NCBI GenBank assembly: GCA_029851415.1
Contig: CM056741.1
Location: 62,858,282-62,922,281 of the forward strand
Reading direction: 5' to 3'
Length of the DNA stretch: 64,000 nt
Origin: Eretmocerus hayati
Taxonomy: Eukaryota; Arthropoda; Insecta; Hymenoptera; Aphelinidae
The notes beneath the pieces are model-generated. The model ran no database searches. It saw nothing but the letters and a program-made list of their open reading frames with translations, and was not told the origin of the DNA. Every line of letters starts with the position of its first letter. Position 1 is the stretch's first letter. Below, in pieces: positions 36,701-43,739 of this stretch. The position numbers and the translations under genes were made by a program.

Positions 36701-36948
36701 CGGTGTAGCGCTCGAGTTGAATTGAAACATTTCACTCATGAGTATAGATATATGAAATCAAGTTTGACATTTTCATCTTTGCAGGCACCATCCTTCATTT
36801 CTGTTAACACCGGATCTAAGGTAACGTATATAGCTAGACTTTGGACCTGAGATTCAAATGCTACCGTATAAAGACTAATAATCATGTCGATCTCTTTCCA
36901 TTTTAGCAGAGTCATCTCACTCTTGGATCTACTTTGTCAGTCAGTTAA
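4978..36948 (+). CDS. gene A: 20-exon, cysteine-free secreted Gly/Gln/His/Ser-rich repeat protein (exons joined)
   Basis: The family is not recognised. Exons by splice-site reading: 4978-5028, 9695-9745, 10866-10895, 13579-13710, 14178-14309, 14971-15087, 21114-21239, 21890-22009, 23007-23120, 23520-23585, 24480-24542, 24867-24974, 26154-26231, 26372-26467, 26554-26667, 27592-27678, 27871-27981, 35159-35233, 36785-36820 and 36907-36948 (TAA stop). Every internal exon has AG before and GT after it, has length divisible by 3 and is phase 0 on both sides. The product is about 582 residues: a hydrophobic signal-peptide-like start, then low-complexity Gly/Ser/Gln/His-rich sequence with five related ~40-residue units (exons 4-8). 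There is no Cys, no internal Met and a single Trp. This suggests an extracellular, mostly disordered protein; histidine clusters could bind metal or sense pH, which is inference. Exons may be missed, especially in the long introns 1 and 17, and exons 10 and 19 are the least certain. Confidence 0.78.
5504..6133. mobile_element. 630-bp hairpin (foldback) element in intron 1 of gene A
   Basis: The left arm (5504-5744) and right arm (5892-6133) are near-perfect inverted repeats around a ~150-bp loop. The ends are GGGCAAAGGTACCC and its complement. A direct repeat ACTTGAG (5497-5503 and 6134-6140), possibly 8 bp with a shared C, flanks it as the target duplication, so it resembles a hAT- or MuDR-type non-autonomous element. 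Mirror-image frames inside are by-products of the palindrome. Confidence 0.85.
6622..7458. mobile_element. TIR DNA element, 'ACCCAACTTGCCCC' family, copy 1
   Basis: The ends carry inverted GAGGTAAGT-TACCCAACTTGCC-like repeats (6622-6660 versus 7435-7458), and the element is absent from gene B, where 57355-57365 is uninterrupted. Internal sequence at about 6955-7075 matches, in reverse, 33200-33310 of a second copy in intron 17. No transposase frame is visible. Confidence 0.65.
9135..9500. mobile_element. Harbinger-like hairpin MITE, copy in gene A intron 1
   Basis: Inverted arms share 'GACCCTAACGCTCAAGC'-like and 'GGTATACCT' blocks with the well-bounded member at 16179-16506. The same insertion is present at about 60735-61095 in gene B, so it predates the duplication. 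The ends are degraded and the exact limits approximate. Confidence 0.65.
9695..9745 (+). CDS. gene A exon 2
   Basis: The exon lies after a TTGCAG acceptor and before the GTGAGC donor. Its 17 codons read VHGSNGTHHHHGLNLFG, with a run of four histidines just after the signal peptide. Gene B has the same exon with a 6-bp in-frame deletion that removes two of the histidines, plus two amino-acid changes. Frame, phase and both splice sites are kept. Confidence 0.85.
10866..10895 (+). CDS. gene A exon 3 (30-bp micro-exon)
   Basis: The exon follows TTTTCAG and precedes GTAAGT, with ten codons, LFQPPSLGLK, in phase 0. In gene B the matching exon (63030-63053) reads VLQPPSIS and uses a donor 6 nt earlier, so the length changes but the frame does not. 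The paralogue comparison is what makes this very short exon believable. Confidence 0.72.
11044..11757. mobile_element. pogo/Tigger-like (Tc1/mariner) TIR element, 714 bp
   Basis: The element starts CAGTAGAATCCGG and ends with the complement, with TA on both sides (11042-11043 and 11758-11759). Repeated GGTTATAACGAG motifs fill the subterminal regions. Copy B has a single TA in CATTAGTTCAACC near 63204, a clean empty site. There is no transposase frame, so it is non-autonomous. Confidence 0.9.
12050..13515. mobile_element. copy-A-specific composite insertion upstream of exon 4
   Basis: Copy B joins the flanks directly near 63495-63510, so about 1.46 kb here is extra. It holds two direct repeats of about 110 bp (12060-12170 and 12430-12540, sharing CCACATCTGC and CGATTCTGT). 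On the minus strand at about 12830-12590 lies a stretch with TATAAG, then AATAAA, resembling a solo-LTR fragment. A run of C at about 12811-12826 may mark a junction. I cannot name the family. Confidence 0.5.
13579..13710 (+). CDS. gene A exon 4 (repeat unit 1, 44 codons)
   Basis: The acceptor is CTTGCAG and the donor GTTTGT. The exon starts IHVGQDIHSDQGHSGSHHGS and ends GTSNK. It is the most diverged of the five repeat exons and has the only Trp in the protein. Exon plus following intron form one unit of a tandem array with exons 5-8. Confidence 0.83.
14178..14309 (+). CDS. gene A exon 5 (repeat unit 2, 44 codons)
   Basis: The acceptor is TTCCAG and the donor GTTCGT. The exon starts GQTGQDIHSNHGHQGSYHGS and ends STGASNQ, and is the closest relative of the gene B exon at 63560-63691. 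The two differ at ten nucleotides, all amino-acid changing. Directly downstream, about 14400-14585 is identical to the copy B intron. Confidence 0.88.
14971..15087 (+). CDS. gene A exon 6 (repeat unit 3, 39 codons)
   Basis: The acceptor is CTTTAG. The donor GTTCGT follows a CGT codon instead of the usual CAG. It begins GQADHTVVHGHQHESYQSSG and is five codons shorter than exons 4 and 5 through in-frame loss. The intron after it holds the DIRS element. Confidence 0.82.
15370..15570. repeat. DIRS terminal inverted repeat, left
   Basis: This block pairs with about 20770-20931 over blocks such as 'TACTCCCGACTTCCTGCTGA' and 'GTACGACCCTCAGCCGTGCC'. The outermost ~45 nt differ between the two ends, as expected for DIRS elements, whose extremities are templated by the internal complementary region. 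Confidence 0.85.
15643..15753. repeat. DIRS internal complementary region
   Basis: Positions 15643-15711 are the reverse complement of the left extremity (about 15370-15439) and 15712-15753 that of the right extremity (about 20892-20931). In the DIRS model this sequence aligns the two ends so that a circular DNA can form. Confidence 0.85.
15858..17190 (-). pseudogene. DIRS tyrosine recombinase, split by a MITE
   Basis: The minus-strand frame from about 17175 (GGRSLVRSAFQLRGVP) runs to the MITE at 16506 and resumes at 16178-15858. The first catalytic Arg lies in LVTGHRMQT. The HxxR box is in LTAHSTRHAS and the nucleophilic Tyr is in VFTKFYN, both in the part beyond the insertion. Without the 328-bp MITE and one copy of its 3-bp target duplication the frame would be continuous, so the recombinase itself was otherwise intact when it was hit. 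Its role would be integration of a circular DNA intermediate without target duplication. Confidence 0.85.
16179..16506. mobile_element. Harbinger-like hairpin MITE (328 bp) inside the DIRS recombinase
   Basis: The ends are CCAGGAGAGTGTTTCAGATCC and its complement, with arms pairing over almost the whole length and a 3-bp target duplication TAA (16176-16178 and 16507-16509). A TWA target duplication is typical of PIF/Harbinger elements. Related copies lie at about 9135-9500 and 60735-61095. Confidence 0.85.
17240..19010 (-). pseudogene. DIRS pol: reverse transcriptase and RNase H with several lesions
   Basis: The frame opens near 19000 (GRLRFFSHKW), overlapping the gag stop. RT motifs are SIDLKDAYY, the block LPFGLNVAPFVF and the catalytic IIYLDD (YLDD). 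A frameshift near 18070 moves to a second frame (18107-17628) with the RNase H region. Its first catalytic motif reads FTAASLTGWG where the family has Asp (TDAS), followed by NHLELLAA and HIDNTTAISYIN. Another frameshift lies near 17630. The tail has DVDLFASRVNAK and YAFPPFS, then an in-frame stop (QL*YP) near 17270 where Trp is usual. It is a dead copy. Confidence 0.88.
19002..19894 (-). CDS. DIRS gag-like ORF, main (second) exon
   Basis: An uninterrupted frame of about 298 codons. It has the DIRS gag hallmarks: a region with Trp-Gln-Asp and Lys-Tyr, then CMTDLIQLLADLQ followed by SRRNLVMSNLAP and TKWGATLFGGNLDELVK, and a very basic Arg/Ser/Asn-rich C-terminus to the stop at 19002. It probably forms the ribonucleoprotein. 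The start is set by the putative acceptor at 19895-19897; reading further upstream stays open but gives an unlikely N-terminus. Confidence 0.75.
19895..20507 (-). other. putative intron in DIRS gag with palindrome array
   Basis: 613 bp lie between a GTAAGT donor and a TTTTCTGCACAG acceptor on the minus strand. It contains eight imperfect copies of the near-palindrome GAGTCAAACTC, at about 19982, 20052, 20089, 20112, 20147, 20172, 20217 and 20275. Within one frame the copies encode repeated EFDSQ, an alternative reading as coding repeat. Confidence 0.5.
20508..20718 (-). CDS. DIRS gag-like ORF, first exon (basic N-terminus)
   Basis: ATG at 20718 begins MGKRRRRDDSTSFSESSSSD, followed by a Lys/Arg/His-rich stretch and a Ser/Tyr/Thr-rich stretch. 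It ends after one base of an Arg codon at a GTAAGT donor (20507-20502). Joining to 19894 preserves the frame and continues the Ser/Arg-rich composition (SRSASRSPSKSRYGSP). Whether it is spliced is inferred from sequence only. Confidence 0.6.
21114..21239 (+). CDS. gene A exon 7 (repeat unit 4, 42 codons)
   Basis: The acceptor is TTCCAG and the donor GTTCGT. It starts GQAGQEFSSNHGHEVSHPES and ends HAPIQ. It lies immediately downstream of the DIRS element, whose insertion left the exon and its acceptor intact. Confidence 0.85.
21890..22009 (+). CDS. gene A exon 8 (repeat unit 5, 40 codons)
   Basis: The acceptor is TTCCAG and the donor GTTTGT. It starts GQAAQGIHPNYEHEVSYHGS and ends INVSNQ. It lacks four codons relative to exon 5, in frame. 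A hairpin insertion begins about 12 nt after its donor. Confidence 0.85.
22021..22171. mobile_element. 150-bp hairpin MITE just inside intron 8
   Basis: Inverted arms share GTCGTTAATCCGAGATC and its complement around a short GC-rich loop. It interrupts the intron sequence conserved in sister units (GTTTGTAATGC ... TCACTCTCACGC). No clear target duplication was resolved. Confidence 0.7.
22172..23006 (+). other. rest of gene A intron 8
   Basis: The first ~150 bp still resemble the repeat-unit introns; beyond that I see no repeat or exon. A poly-C run lies at about 22884-22897. Confidence 0.55.
23007..23120 (+). CDS. gene A exon 9
   Basis: The acceptor is TGATTTTAG and the donor GTCAGT. Its 38 codons begin GNGQVNSGSSGYEASHPVLH and end QASISVG. 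It is Gly/Ser/His-rich but not an obvious copy of the exon 4-8 unit, and it keeps phase 0 on both sides. Confidence 0.8.
23520..23585 (+). CDS. gene A exon 10
   Basis: The acceptor is GTTATCAG and the donor GTTAGT. Its 22 codons begin VTKPDIFGALETIAGDIHHK. It is less low-complexity than its neighbours. It is supported by phase symmetry and splice sites but has no paralogue in view, so it is one of the less certain exons. Confidence 0.65.
23586..24479 (+). other. gene A intron 10
   Basis: About 0.9 kb of AT-rich sequence in which I see no exon, repeat or mobile element. Short frames on the minus strand look like chance. Confidence 0.5.
24480..24542 (+). CDS. gene A exon 11
   Basis: The acceptor is GATTACAG and the donor GTCAGT. 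Its 21 codons begin DTKQKIADKLAHRISASVGT and are Lys/Ala-rich, with possible amphipathic helical character. Phase 0 on both sides. Confidence 0.7.
24867..24974 (+). CDS. gene A exon 12
   Basis: The acceptor is AATTTTAG and the donor GTACGT. Its 36 codons begin VHGVKTGHSYIDHSNHHSGQ and end HQNSQ, and are His/Ser-rich like exons 2 and 5. Confidence 0.8.
24975..26153 (+). other. gene A intron 12
   Basis: 1.2 kb with no supported exon or repeat. Minus-strand frames at 25541-25762 and 25912-26118 show no recognisable domain. Confidence 0.5.
26154..26231 (+). CDS. gene A exon 13
   Basis: The acceptor is AATCGCAG and the donor GTAGGA. Its 26 codons begin VSQGNVVDHPAHPLPDNKPS and end AGVQ. It is Pro/His-rich. 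The donor is the weakest in the gene. Confidence 0.7.
26372..26467 (+). CDS. gene A exon 14
   Basis: The acceptor is TTACCCAG and the donor GTAAGT. Its 32 codons begin INHTVQHETYVPTPSHGYPT and end SGQTQ. Introns 13 and 14 are short (140 and 86 bp), so exons 13-15 form a compact cluster. Confidence 0.8.
26554..26667 (+). CDS. gene A exon 15
   Basis: The acceptor is CAATTCAG and the donor GTAAAT. Its 38 codons begin SGVATSNSQGISLGIESHGS and end AEGNYQ, with a Ser/Gly/His composition typical of the protein. Confidence 0.8.
26668..27591 (+). other. gene A intron 15
   Basis: About 0.9 kb with no supported exon or mobile element. Confidence 0.5.
27592..27678 (+). CDS. gene A exon 16
   Basis: The acceptor is TTCTCAG and the donor GTGAGT. 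Its 29 codons begin GGVYKKNEVKINGPLISFQH and end SKGHQ. It is more Lys-rich than the N-terminal exons. Confidence 0.78.
27871..27981 (+). CDS. gene A exon 17
   Basis: The acceptor is GGTTTTAG and the donor GTATGA. Its 37 codons begin AGGDHNAGYGVSTGVSHQGT and end IIGSGK. It is Gly-rich, and the 7.2-kb intron that follows is packed with transposons. Confidence 0.8.
28145..28182. repeat. (TA)n microsatellite
   Basis: An alternating TA run of about 38 bp followed by CCATATCCATATC. Confidence 0.9.
28766..29831. mobile_element. 1.07-kb foldback element with short tandem repeats in its arms
   Basis: The ends are CCTAAGATTCACTG and its complement. The arms (about 28766-29100 and 29515-29831) are inverted repeats, each built from several spaced copies of a motif like GTCAGCATTCACTGG, plus a conserved AATTGGGGAATGGAAGTCG block. 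Long arms made of short direct repeats are the hallmark of Foldback/Galileo-type elements. No transposase frame is visible. Confidence 0.82.
30449..30916. mobile_element. 468-bp hairpin with 113-bp arms
   Basis: Arms 30449-30561 and 30804-30916 are near-perfect inverted repeats (ACTAAGTTTGATTGATCTTG at the tip). A 13-bp direct repeat AGTTTTTTAATTC lies at about 30394 and 30915, but it does not sit flush with the arms. Confidence 0.75.
31921..32200. repeat. three tandem copies of a 94-bp unit
   Basis: The unit starts GGTGCCAGATGGGCTTATG at 31921, 32015 and 32109, giving a period of 94 bp with a few substitutions per copy. Confidence 0.85.
33718..33769. repeat. (TA)n microsatellite
   Basis: About 52 bp of uninterrupted alternating TA. 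Confidence 0.9.
35159..35233 (+). CDS. gene A exon 18
   Basis: The acceptor is ATCACAG and the donor GTTAGC. Its 25 codons begin APFSSNTEGFSINVKEVKSH and end GISSQ. Exon 19 also begins Ala-Pro, suggesting an old exon duplication. Confidence 0.75.
35234..36784 (+). other. gene A intron 18
   Basis: About 1.55 kb. A ~105-bp element-like stretch (about 35447-35553) begins CACTGTAAAAAATTGGTTGA and has internal CAACCAC repeats and a partial inverted end; it may be a hAT-type MITE. Nothing else was recognised. Confidence 0.5.
36785..36820 (+). CDS. gene A exon 19 (36-bp micro-exon)
   Basis: The acceptor is CTTTGCAG and the donor GTAACG. Twelve codons, APSFISVNTGSK. It is short, so it is supported mainly by phase and by its position between exon 18 and the terminal exon, with only an 86-bp intron before the latter. 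Confidence 0.65.
36907..36948 (+). CDS. gene A exon 20 (terminal)
   Basis: The acceptor is CATTTTAG. Thirteen codons, QSHLTLGSTLSVS, and a TAA stop. The composition matches the rest of the protein, which supports this as the true C-terminus. Confidence 0.72.
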   Translation, partial: QSHLTLGSTLSVS

Positions 36949-37605
36949 TCGAATCTGCAGACTACGTACGTATAGTTGATAATTTGATATGAACTTTTAT
37001 GAGAATTCAGTCATTGTACAAATCCAATATCAGAACTAAGAATCACTGTTTCTTATAATACTCCTGGATTATTTTATGTCACGAATGATGCCTTATCTTT
37101 CAAAATCTGTTCACGTGCAATTTGTCGATGTAATATCAGCTTATCAGTCGGAAACTTTTTTCATTAGAACTTATCTACGATCGTTTATCATAATGTCCCT
37201 AATCATTACCTGATCACAATTTCCAAATACTAAATTATGCTCTCCTCAGCTCACTTAGTCTTCTATGGATTTGGAAGTATTTTTATCAGATAGCAAGTGA
37301 TTTCGCCGTATTAACCTTGCACTGAAGTTAATTTTATCAGCAAAACTAGAAATATATCAGTTATAACATCTGTTTCAGATGCTATAAATGTCGGAGATAA
37401 GCTGTATAATCCTCTATGATCTATTTTATTTATTTTCCCGGTCATACCGCATCGTATCGATTCCGGCAAATAGTAGACTCAAGGTTTATTCAACGAAAAA
37501 CATCCTATCCATCGAAAAAAAGGATTTGAAACAATCAAAGATTACGAGTGTCAAGGGGAATTCATCTGCAATGTTTGCATTATGTGCTAATAAATAAACA
37601 TAGTA
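36949..37605 (+). other. putative 3' UTR and polyadenylation region of gene A
   Basis: The first canonical AATAAA signals after the stop overlap at 37589-37594 and 37593-37598, just before a pogo-like element. If used, the 3' UTR is about 650 nt. Short frames in between have no support. Confidence 0.45.
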
Positions 37606-38404
37606 CAGTGAAACCTCGATTTACCGGACATTCGCGGTGCACTCAAAAGTGTCCGTTATATCGAGGTGTCCGCTAAATCAAGTGAGTGCTATATGAACCC
37701 ATTAAGCCGTGACGAGAAACATGAAAATACAGAAGTCATTTATTGATGAACTAAAAATACAAAGAAAACCCATATCACAAGATCAATCTGTTTCTCAACT
37801 CTAAAATTCGCTCAATAAAAGTAATCCATACAAGTCTTTCAAAATAATTGACGATTAAGTTTTTCAGAATAATTGACGATTGAGGTTTGTTTTTTGGTTT
37901 CCTCGCGACAATGTTCTGTGCGCGCATTTCAAGATCAGATGCTAATGCTAAACCTGCTGCATCACCATTTTGCATCAAGTATTCCTTTGCACAAGAAGCA
38001 TATTTTCCAAAGTCTTCGGTTGTGATAGGGACTTCTTGGACATATGTTTCGTCGTCATTTTCAACTTCTTCGAGGGCGCTTTCATGCCTCACGTCAACCA
38101 AATCTTGGATGTCGATAGAACTGCATTCTGTCGCAAGCTGATGATTAATACTGGCATAGTTAGCAGGCAAGCATCGAACATCTGATCACACAAACGCTTG
38201 ATTGTTTACGTTCCCGGGCAGTTGAAGTGTCCGCTATTCCTCAATTTTGAATGCTTCAACTGTCCGCGTCCGTTATTTCGAGTGTCCGCTAAATCAAGGG
38301 TTTGTCTCCGGAGGAGGCAATGTATTTCTACCGGTGCTTTTAAAATCGTCCGCTAAGTGGAGGTGTCCGCTAAATTGAGTGTCCGTTAAATGGAGGTCTT
38401 ACTG
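37606..38404. mobile_element. pogo/Tigger-like element with a transposase remnant
   Basis: The ends are CAGTGAAACCTCGATTTACC and a partly degraded complement, with TA on both sides (37604-37605 and 38405-38406). GTCCGCTAAATC-type motifs recur near both ends. The interior carries a minus-strand transposase C-terminal fragment. Confidence 0.85.
37775..38170 (-). pseudogene. C-terminal fragment of a pogo/Tigger-type transposase
   Basis: An open stretch of about 131 codons with an acidic region (ALEEVENDDETYV) followed by a helical segment (EDFGKYASCAKEYLMQNGD) and a basic tail, as in C-termini of Tigger-like transposases. No DDE catalytic core or DNA-binding domain is present. The family call rests mainly on the flanking TIRs. 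Confidence 0.5.
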
Positions 38405-38406
38405 TA

Positions 38407-40554
38407 TTCTAAGACATGGTCTTAATAGTGACATTGTCCTAAATTTTACATGAAAACGATGACGGAAATAATAACTCATATCGAAAATTGATTTCCATCA
38501 AAATGTCAGTTCTCGAATCGAAGCCTCCACTACGTCAAATTTTTTGGACAGTATCGGGATTGTGTAGTTCTTTCTTGGGAACACTGGTATTAACCCATTC
38601 GTGATTCATCAAGAGTTAATCATTGCCATGCGACCCAGTTGTAGTTGGCCAGACTCTCAAATTATTTACAACTTTCCAGATTTACCAGATTGATGCGGAT
38701 CTGCGCTTCGGCCACCCTCACGAATCATTGAGGATTCGTCGATAATGGATGCTGGAATATTTTGGACTTTCAAATGAGGATTTAGAATACTCATTCATTC
38801 AAAAATTGTGTGCAATTCATCATGAATAATGAAAACTGTTCGAGAACATTCAAACGACTGTTGCTCAAGAGGATGTGGTACTCTCTTGGGTTATCGGACG
38901 GGCTCATACTAGTAGCACATCCTAAGTGTAGATGGCGGCACTTTGAATGGGCTTCTCATATGTAATTTTCCGTTGTTGGCAACACTGACTTGTTAGCGCA
39001 CGAGTAGATGACTTGTGGACTAGCTCGAGTGAGAATCTGCACTCAAAAACTGAGACAAGATCAGTCTCAACTAGTCTCAAGTATGGAAAATTTGACTTAC
39101 CCTTCAAAAAGAGCAAATCTCAGCGTTCAATCTTCCCAACTCGACAAAATGAATGATCTGAAAATACTCTTCGAAATATTCAGATTTTTCAAATCACAAT
39201 GGATCTACCATTCATATCCTTGCATCCAATATATTCACGCTCACAAACGCGAATGGTTTGGAAATAAGAGAGCATTTCGTCTAAAACAAGATAATTTCAA
39301 AATTTTATGTTGACGAAAAGGGTATACTTATTTTTCAACAAAAATGAGATTTCCAATCAGTGATTCATGATTCCTGATTGAGAGCAGGAGATCCATCTCC
39401 TTGAAATTTTCCATCCGTGAGTTCCAAAATCCATGTGCAGGAACAAAAGTGGATCCAGATATCTTCCTTGGAAAGCAGGTTGATTCTACTTAACAGATCC
39501 TCCTTGGTTTACTTTAGGTCAATTCCAAAATTCATGCTCAAAGACAATGATGGATCTGGAACTTCCTAGGAAAGAAGGTCGACTCTAGGAAAGAGATAGG
39601 CATCTCCATTTGTATTCATCAGCGTAAATTCATTTCACACATTGGAATAACATATCAAAGCATGCAAATTCACATTCATGAAAAGATATCCAAGTTCGCA
39701 CGCCAAGTACTTATACATCACCCACTATTGAGAAGAAACCACTTATTCTATAAAACAGCTTATAGAGTGCTCTTAGTTCTCTGCAATTATCTTGCTTGAT
39801 TCAAACATTTGGAATTGAAACTAAATGTAGTTATGAGTCGTCAAGAATTTGGGAAATTGAGTTGACAGATATTTGATTGACTCATGGTCTTTTGGAGAAA
39901 TGTAGAACATGTCGCTGCAATTGTTTGATTATAGGAGAGCATTCATAAATGGTTTTCCATCCATGATATCATTCCAATATAATTGGTGATTTACCTTATT
40001 TCTGAAAGTCTAAGGAACTGCTGCTCACAATTGAAAATCTATTTCCCTCGAAATGAATGCATTAGTAATTATGATGCACCTACATTTGGGGAGCTGCGAG
40101 AATGGCAAATGGAGTTCTCCAGGAGTTCTAGATGGCTCAGTGATGATCAACAAGTAACAAGAGACCAATAACGAGGTCAGAGACAATATTCGAGGTTGAT
40201 GCTACTTGCGGATCCCAAACCACGATATTCAGAAACTCAACCAAAATACTTTCTAGACAACTAATCTACTTCATTCCAATTGCATACAATGAATTATATT
40301 TATCCTATCATTTTGAATGGGAAAATTTCTTCAAACCGTCTCTAAATGAATATTTGAGGGAAAATCTAAGAACTGGCAAAAGCAACTACATGCAATTAGA
40401 CAGGGATAAGTAAGAGTTAAAAAGAATTTTTAGAATACATTTTTATTAACTGCGTCAAGAAACGTTGTAAAATTTGACTTGGTACAATGGAAAAAACCCT
40501 TGGAAATTGCCTTTAAAAAATTGCTCAATGCACATTAAGACATTCTGAGTATAG
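38407..40554. other. intergenic, largely unassigned
   Basis: No gene was recognised. Two imperfect direct copies of a ~100-bp unit lie at about 39418-39505 and 39518-39605 (shared GTGGATC/ATGGATC, CTTCC and GGAAAG blocks). The rest shows no mobile element that I can delimit. Confidence 0.5.
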
Positions 40555-40556
40555 TA

Positions 40557-41321
40557 CAGTGGAACTTCGATATAACGAACTCCGATATAACGAAATCCTC
40601 GGTATAACGAAGTACAGCTCTGGTCCCTTGAATTTCCTATCTCCATCTGTGTCAAATTACCTCGTTATTACGAACTTGAACCTCGTTATAACGAAATTTT
40701 GCCTAAAGGATAGAGTGGAATTCCGAAAAGAGATCGAGTGTGAAGTGGTCTCTGAGAAAGAATTATGACGGCAAGGTTGAAAATCGTATACAGGGTGTAC
40801 TCAGTGACTTATGAGTCAACGAAATCCTCGAATACCTCGGTGAACCGAAAGCCAATGAGAGGCTCATTGATGACCGATCGAATTTCGAGATTCAAGACCA
40901 CCGCTCGAATCTCTTTTGAGGATATCAACCCGGGTTTTTTTCTAAGATTGCGAAATCTTCGCTGAGGAGTTGAAAGAAAAATTAACAAATGACAACAAAT
41001 TGCAAAATTCTAATAAAAATTGAGCGTATACCTACAAATACGACCCTATCCAGAGCCAAAATGGCTCTTTTCAGGTGCAACAAAACTCTCAAACGTCGGA
41101 ACGGGTTATTTGACGTACTGATTCTGGATATTGAAGAATTGTTTAATAACAATATATGTTTCCGCTGTATCGGATTCTATGTAAAACGAACATCCAAAGA
41201 TGGCCCGTTCCGTACTCAAATGGCACACCGATGGGCTTGCTCATAAGGTTCTGGTACAAAACTTTGATATAACAAAGGCGGAGGCCGTTCCCCTGAAGTT
41301 AGTTATATCGAAGTTCCACTG
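40557..41321. mobile_element. pogo/Tigger-like TIR element, 765 bp
   Basis: The ends are CAGTGGAACTTCGATATAAC and its complement, with TA on both sides (40555-40556, 41322-41323). The interior repeats TATAACGAA motifs. No convincing transposase domain was seen in the short frames. Confidence 0.88.
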
Positions 41322-42118
41322 TATAACTATAGCTATAGCGACGATGCGCACACTATTGGGTGGCGAATATAATGAGTTTCCATCATATTTAAATGTGGCG
41401 CCATCATCTTGTCGCGAATCGTATTTGAATGTGGTGCCACCATTCTGGCGCGATCCACACTACATGATAAATGCAGAACAGACAGTAGACAGAGACAAGC
41501 ATTGCCATTGCACCACATTGCGCTGATGTTGACGCGAGTATAGATTCGTCAATTGATGCGAAGAATGGGCAGTCTTTTCCGGTGCGCAAACTCGCACACG
41601 TACTGATTCCACTAGATCATCCGCAGAACCGGAAGCCGGGATAGTTACACCAAATGAGGATTTGGGGGAAAACCACAGTTCGGTGAAGTGAAATAAAAGC
41701 GTATAAATAGAAACATGCTGCTATGTACCATCACTCACGCTACGAATTCACCACATGCAGGATTTCTCTTAGTCTCGCTCGATTCCAGAAAGCTCCGTGC
41801 TGCTCCGACACGACATTTTTCATGGTTTTGAGGGTTACCTGAAGCTAGCGAACACTAACTCACAAATCGGGCCCAAACCAATTTCACTTTTGATTACTAT
41901 TTTTATTACTAATTCATTACCGAAGAAAAAAATTTATTACCGGTCATGGGCCCGAAATACGAGAGTTTTCGCTAGCGGAAGCTGACGCTAGCGAACACGT
42001 GGCTGGGGAAAGATCGTACGGGAATGTGCAATAGCTCATTTTTTATTACTTTTTTATTACTCTCAGAATATGTCCTCAAAATATGCGTGTGATATGATTC
42101 AGCTGAGATATGATGGTT

Positions 42119-42146
42119 TTCGCTAGCGTAAGCTTACGCTAGCGAA
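42119..42146. repeat. 28-bp perfect palindrome in the left foldback arm
   Basis: TTCGCTAGCGTAAG followed by its exact reverse complement. A near-copy with GGAAGCTGACG in the middle lies at about 41964-41992. Both recur in the right arm at 47094-47121 and about 47246-47274. Confidence 0.95.
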
Positions 42147-42429
42147 CACCATATACAGGCGTAGCTTCGAGGACACTCAGAACTACACGGGATTTTATTA
42201 CTTTTTCATTACTCTCGAAAGGTATAGTTGAGATAGTCCCGAGACCAAGAGGAAACCGATATTTGGGCCTGAGGCTGGACGAGAGCTGGAGCGGGACAAG
42301 ATGAGAAATATATGATGGACTAAGCTACCTCTGTACAATAACGTGCGAATTAAAAAAATTCCATTGAATACGGAATTGTGTCTGACGATGAGCAGGGTAC
42401 ACATGAGTCTTCAGAGATAATAGGGAATC

Positions 42430-43180
42430 GATAACGAATCAGCAAACTCGATCATGGGGCGCAAAACAGGGGAGACCCTGCTTAAAGTTATTATAGTCAC
42501 AGTCGAGACGTCACGGGGGGGAGGGGGGGGGTGCGGAGAGTCCCAATAGACCCAAAAATCTGAGAAACCTCAGATCGAGTGATCAGGTACCATCGACTGA
42601 GACCAAAGAATTTATTACCAGCCAGCGCCCTCGGCTATGGGGCCCAAAACGGGGCGGAATCGAGCTTTGAGCAGTTATCTGCGCAGTTATGACGCCACTG
42701 TGGGTTATAGGATGTTCCAATGGACCCGAAACCCTACAGAACCTTAGATCAAGTGGTTATGTACCATTGATAATGCCCAGAGAATTTATTACCAGTCAGC
42801 ATCCTCGGCTATGGGGCCCAAAACAGGGTGAAATCGAGCTTTGAGCAGTTATCTGCCCAGTTATGACGCCACTGTGGGTTGCAAATAGTTCTAATGGACC
42901 CGAAACTCTACAGAACCATAGATTTAGTAGCCACGTACCATCTCTGGAGCCCAAAGAATTTATTACCAGTCAGCACCCTCGGCTATGGGGCCCAAAATAG
43001 GACGAAATCGAGCTTTGAGCAGTTACCTGCGCAAATATGACGCCACTCTGGGTTGCAAATAGTTCCAATGGACCCGAAACTCTACAGAACCTCAGATGAA
43101 TTAGTCACATATCATCTGCAATGCCCAAAGAATCTCTTACCGGTCAGCATCCGGGTCCTCGGCTATGGTTCCGAGTCATC
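42430..43180 (+). repeat. satellite array in the opposite orientation, about 4 units
   Basis: The complement of the same unit (ATGACGCCACTGTGGGTT at about 42688, 42864 and 43038), with a more diverged unit before it. The G-run at about 42515-42532 lies in the diverged unit. Confidence 0.88.
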
Positions 43181-43739
43181 AGTTCTAATAGCATTTAGTC
43201 ATGGCTCACAGAGTCTGGAGCGTATCTCGGCTGGAGTCGTCTCATACTGGCTCACAGCTTCATGAAACCTCACTCCAGATATTCGTCAACCGTCAATCAT
43301 GTTTATCAGATCTATTACTAGTCAGCACCCACGGTGATGGGGCCCCAGAATGAGCAAACTCATGCACATGTAGCGAATCACGCAGTTCGAACGACCCCTA
43401 GAGCTGTATGCAACTGTCACGGATTCATAACTCCATGAAATCTTATTTCGGGTACTGATCCATGATCAGGAATACCTATACAACATGATTGTGAAGTACT
43501 CGACCAGCCGGGAAATTTCCAAAGTCCGACGGGTTGTGAGTTTTGCAAAATTTTTTCAAAGTTATTCGAGTCGATTTGAAAATTTGCGTGGATGTTGAGA
43601 ATTATCAGATTTTTGGGATCAGATGGATCAGAGATGGAATAAGAGAGATCAGTCGCGCGAGGATCACCTGGGATCATAGCCGAGGGAGCTGACTGGTGAT
43701 CAATTCTTTGAGCTCCGGAGATGGTACGTGACTACTTGA

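Noticed and set aside
39436..39480. Possible extra exon between a GTGCAG and a GTTGATT
   Set aside because: 38 bp, not a multiple of three, downstream of the stop of gene A and part of an imperfect ~100-bp duplication.
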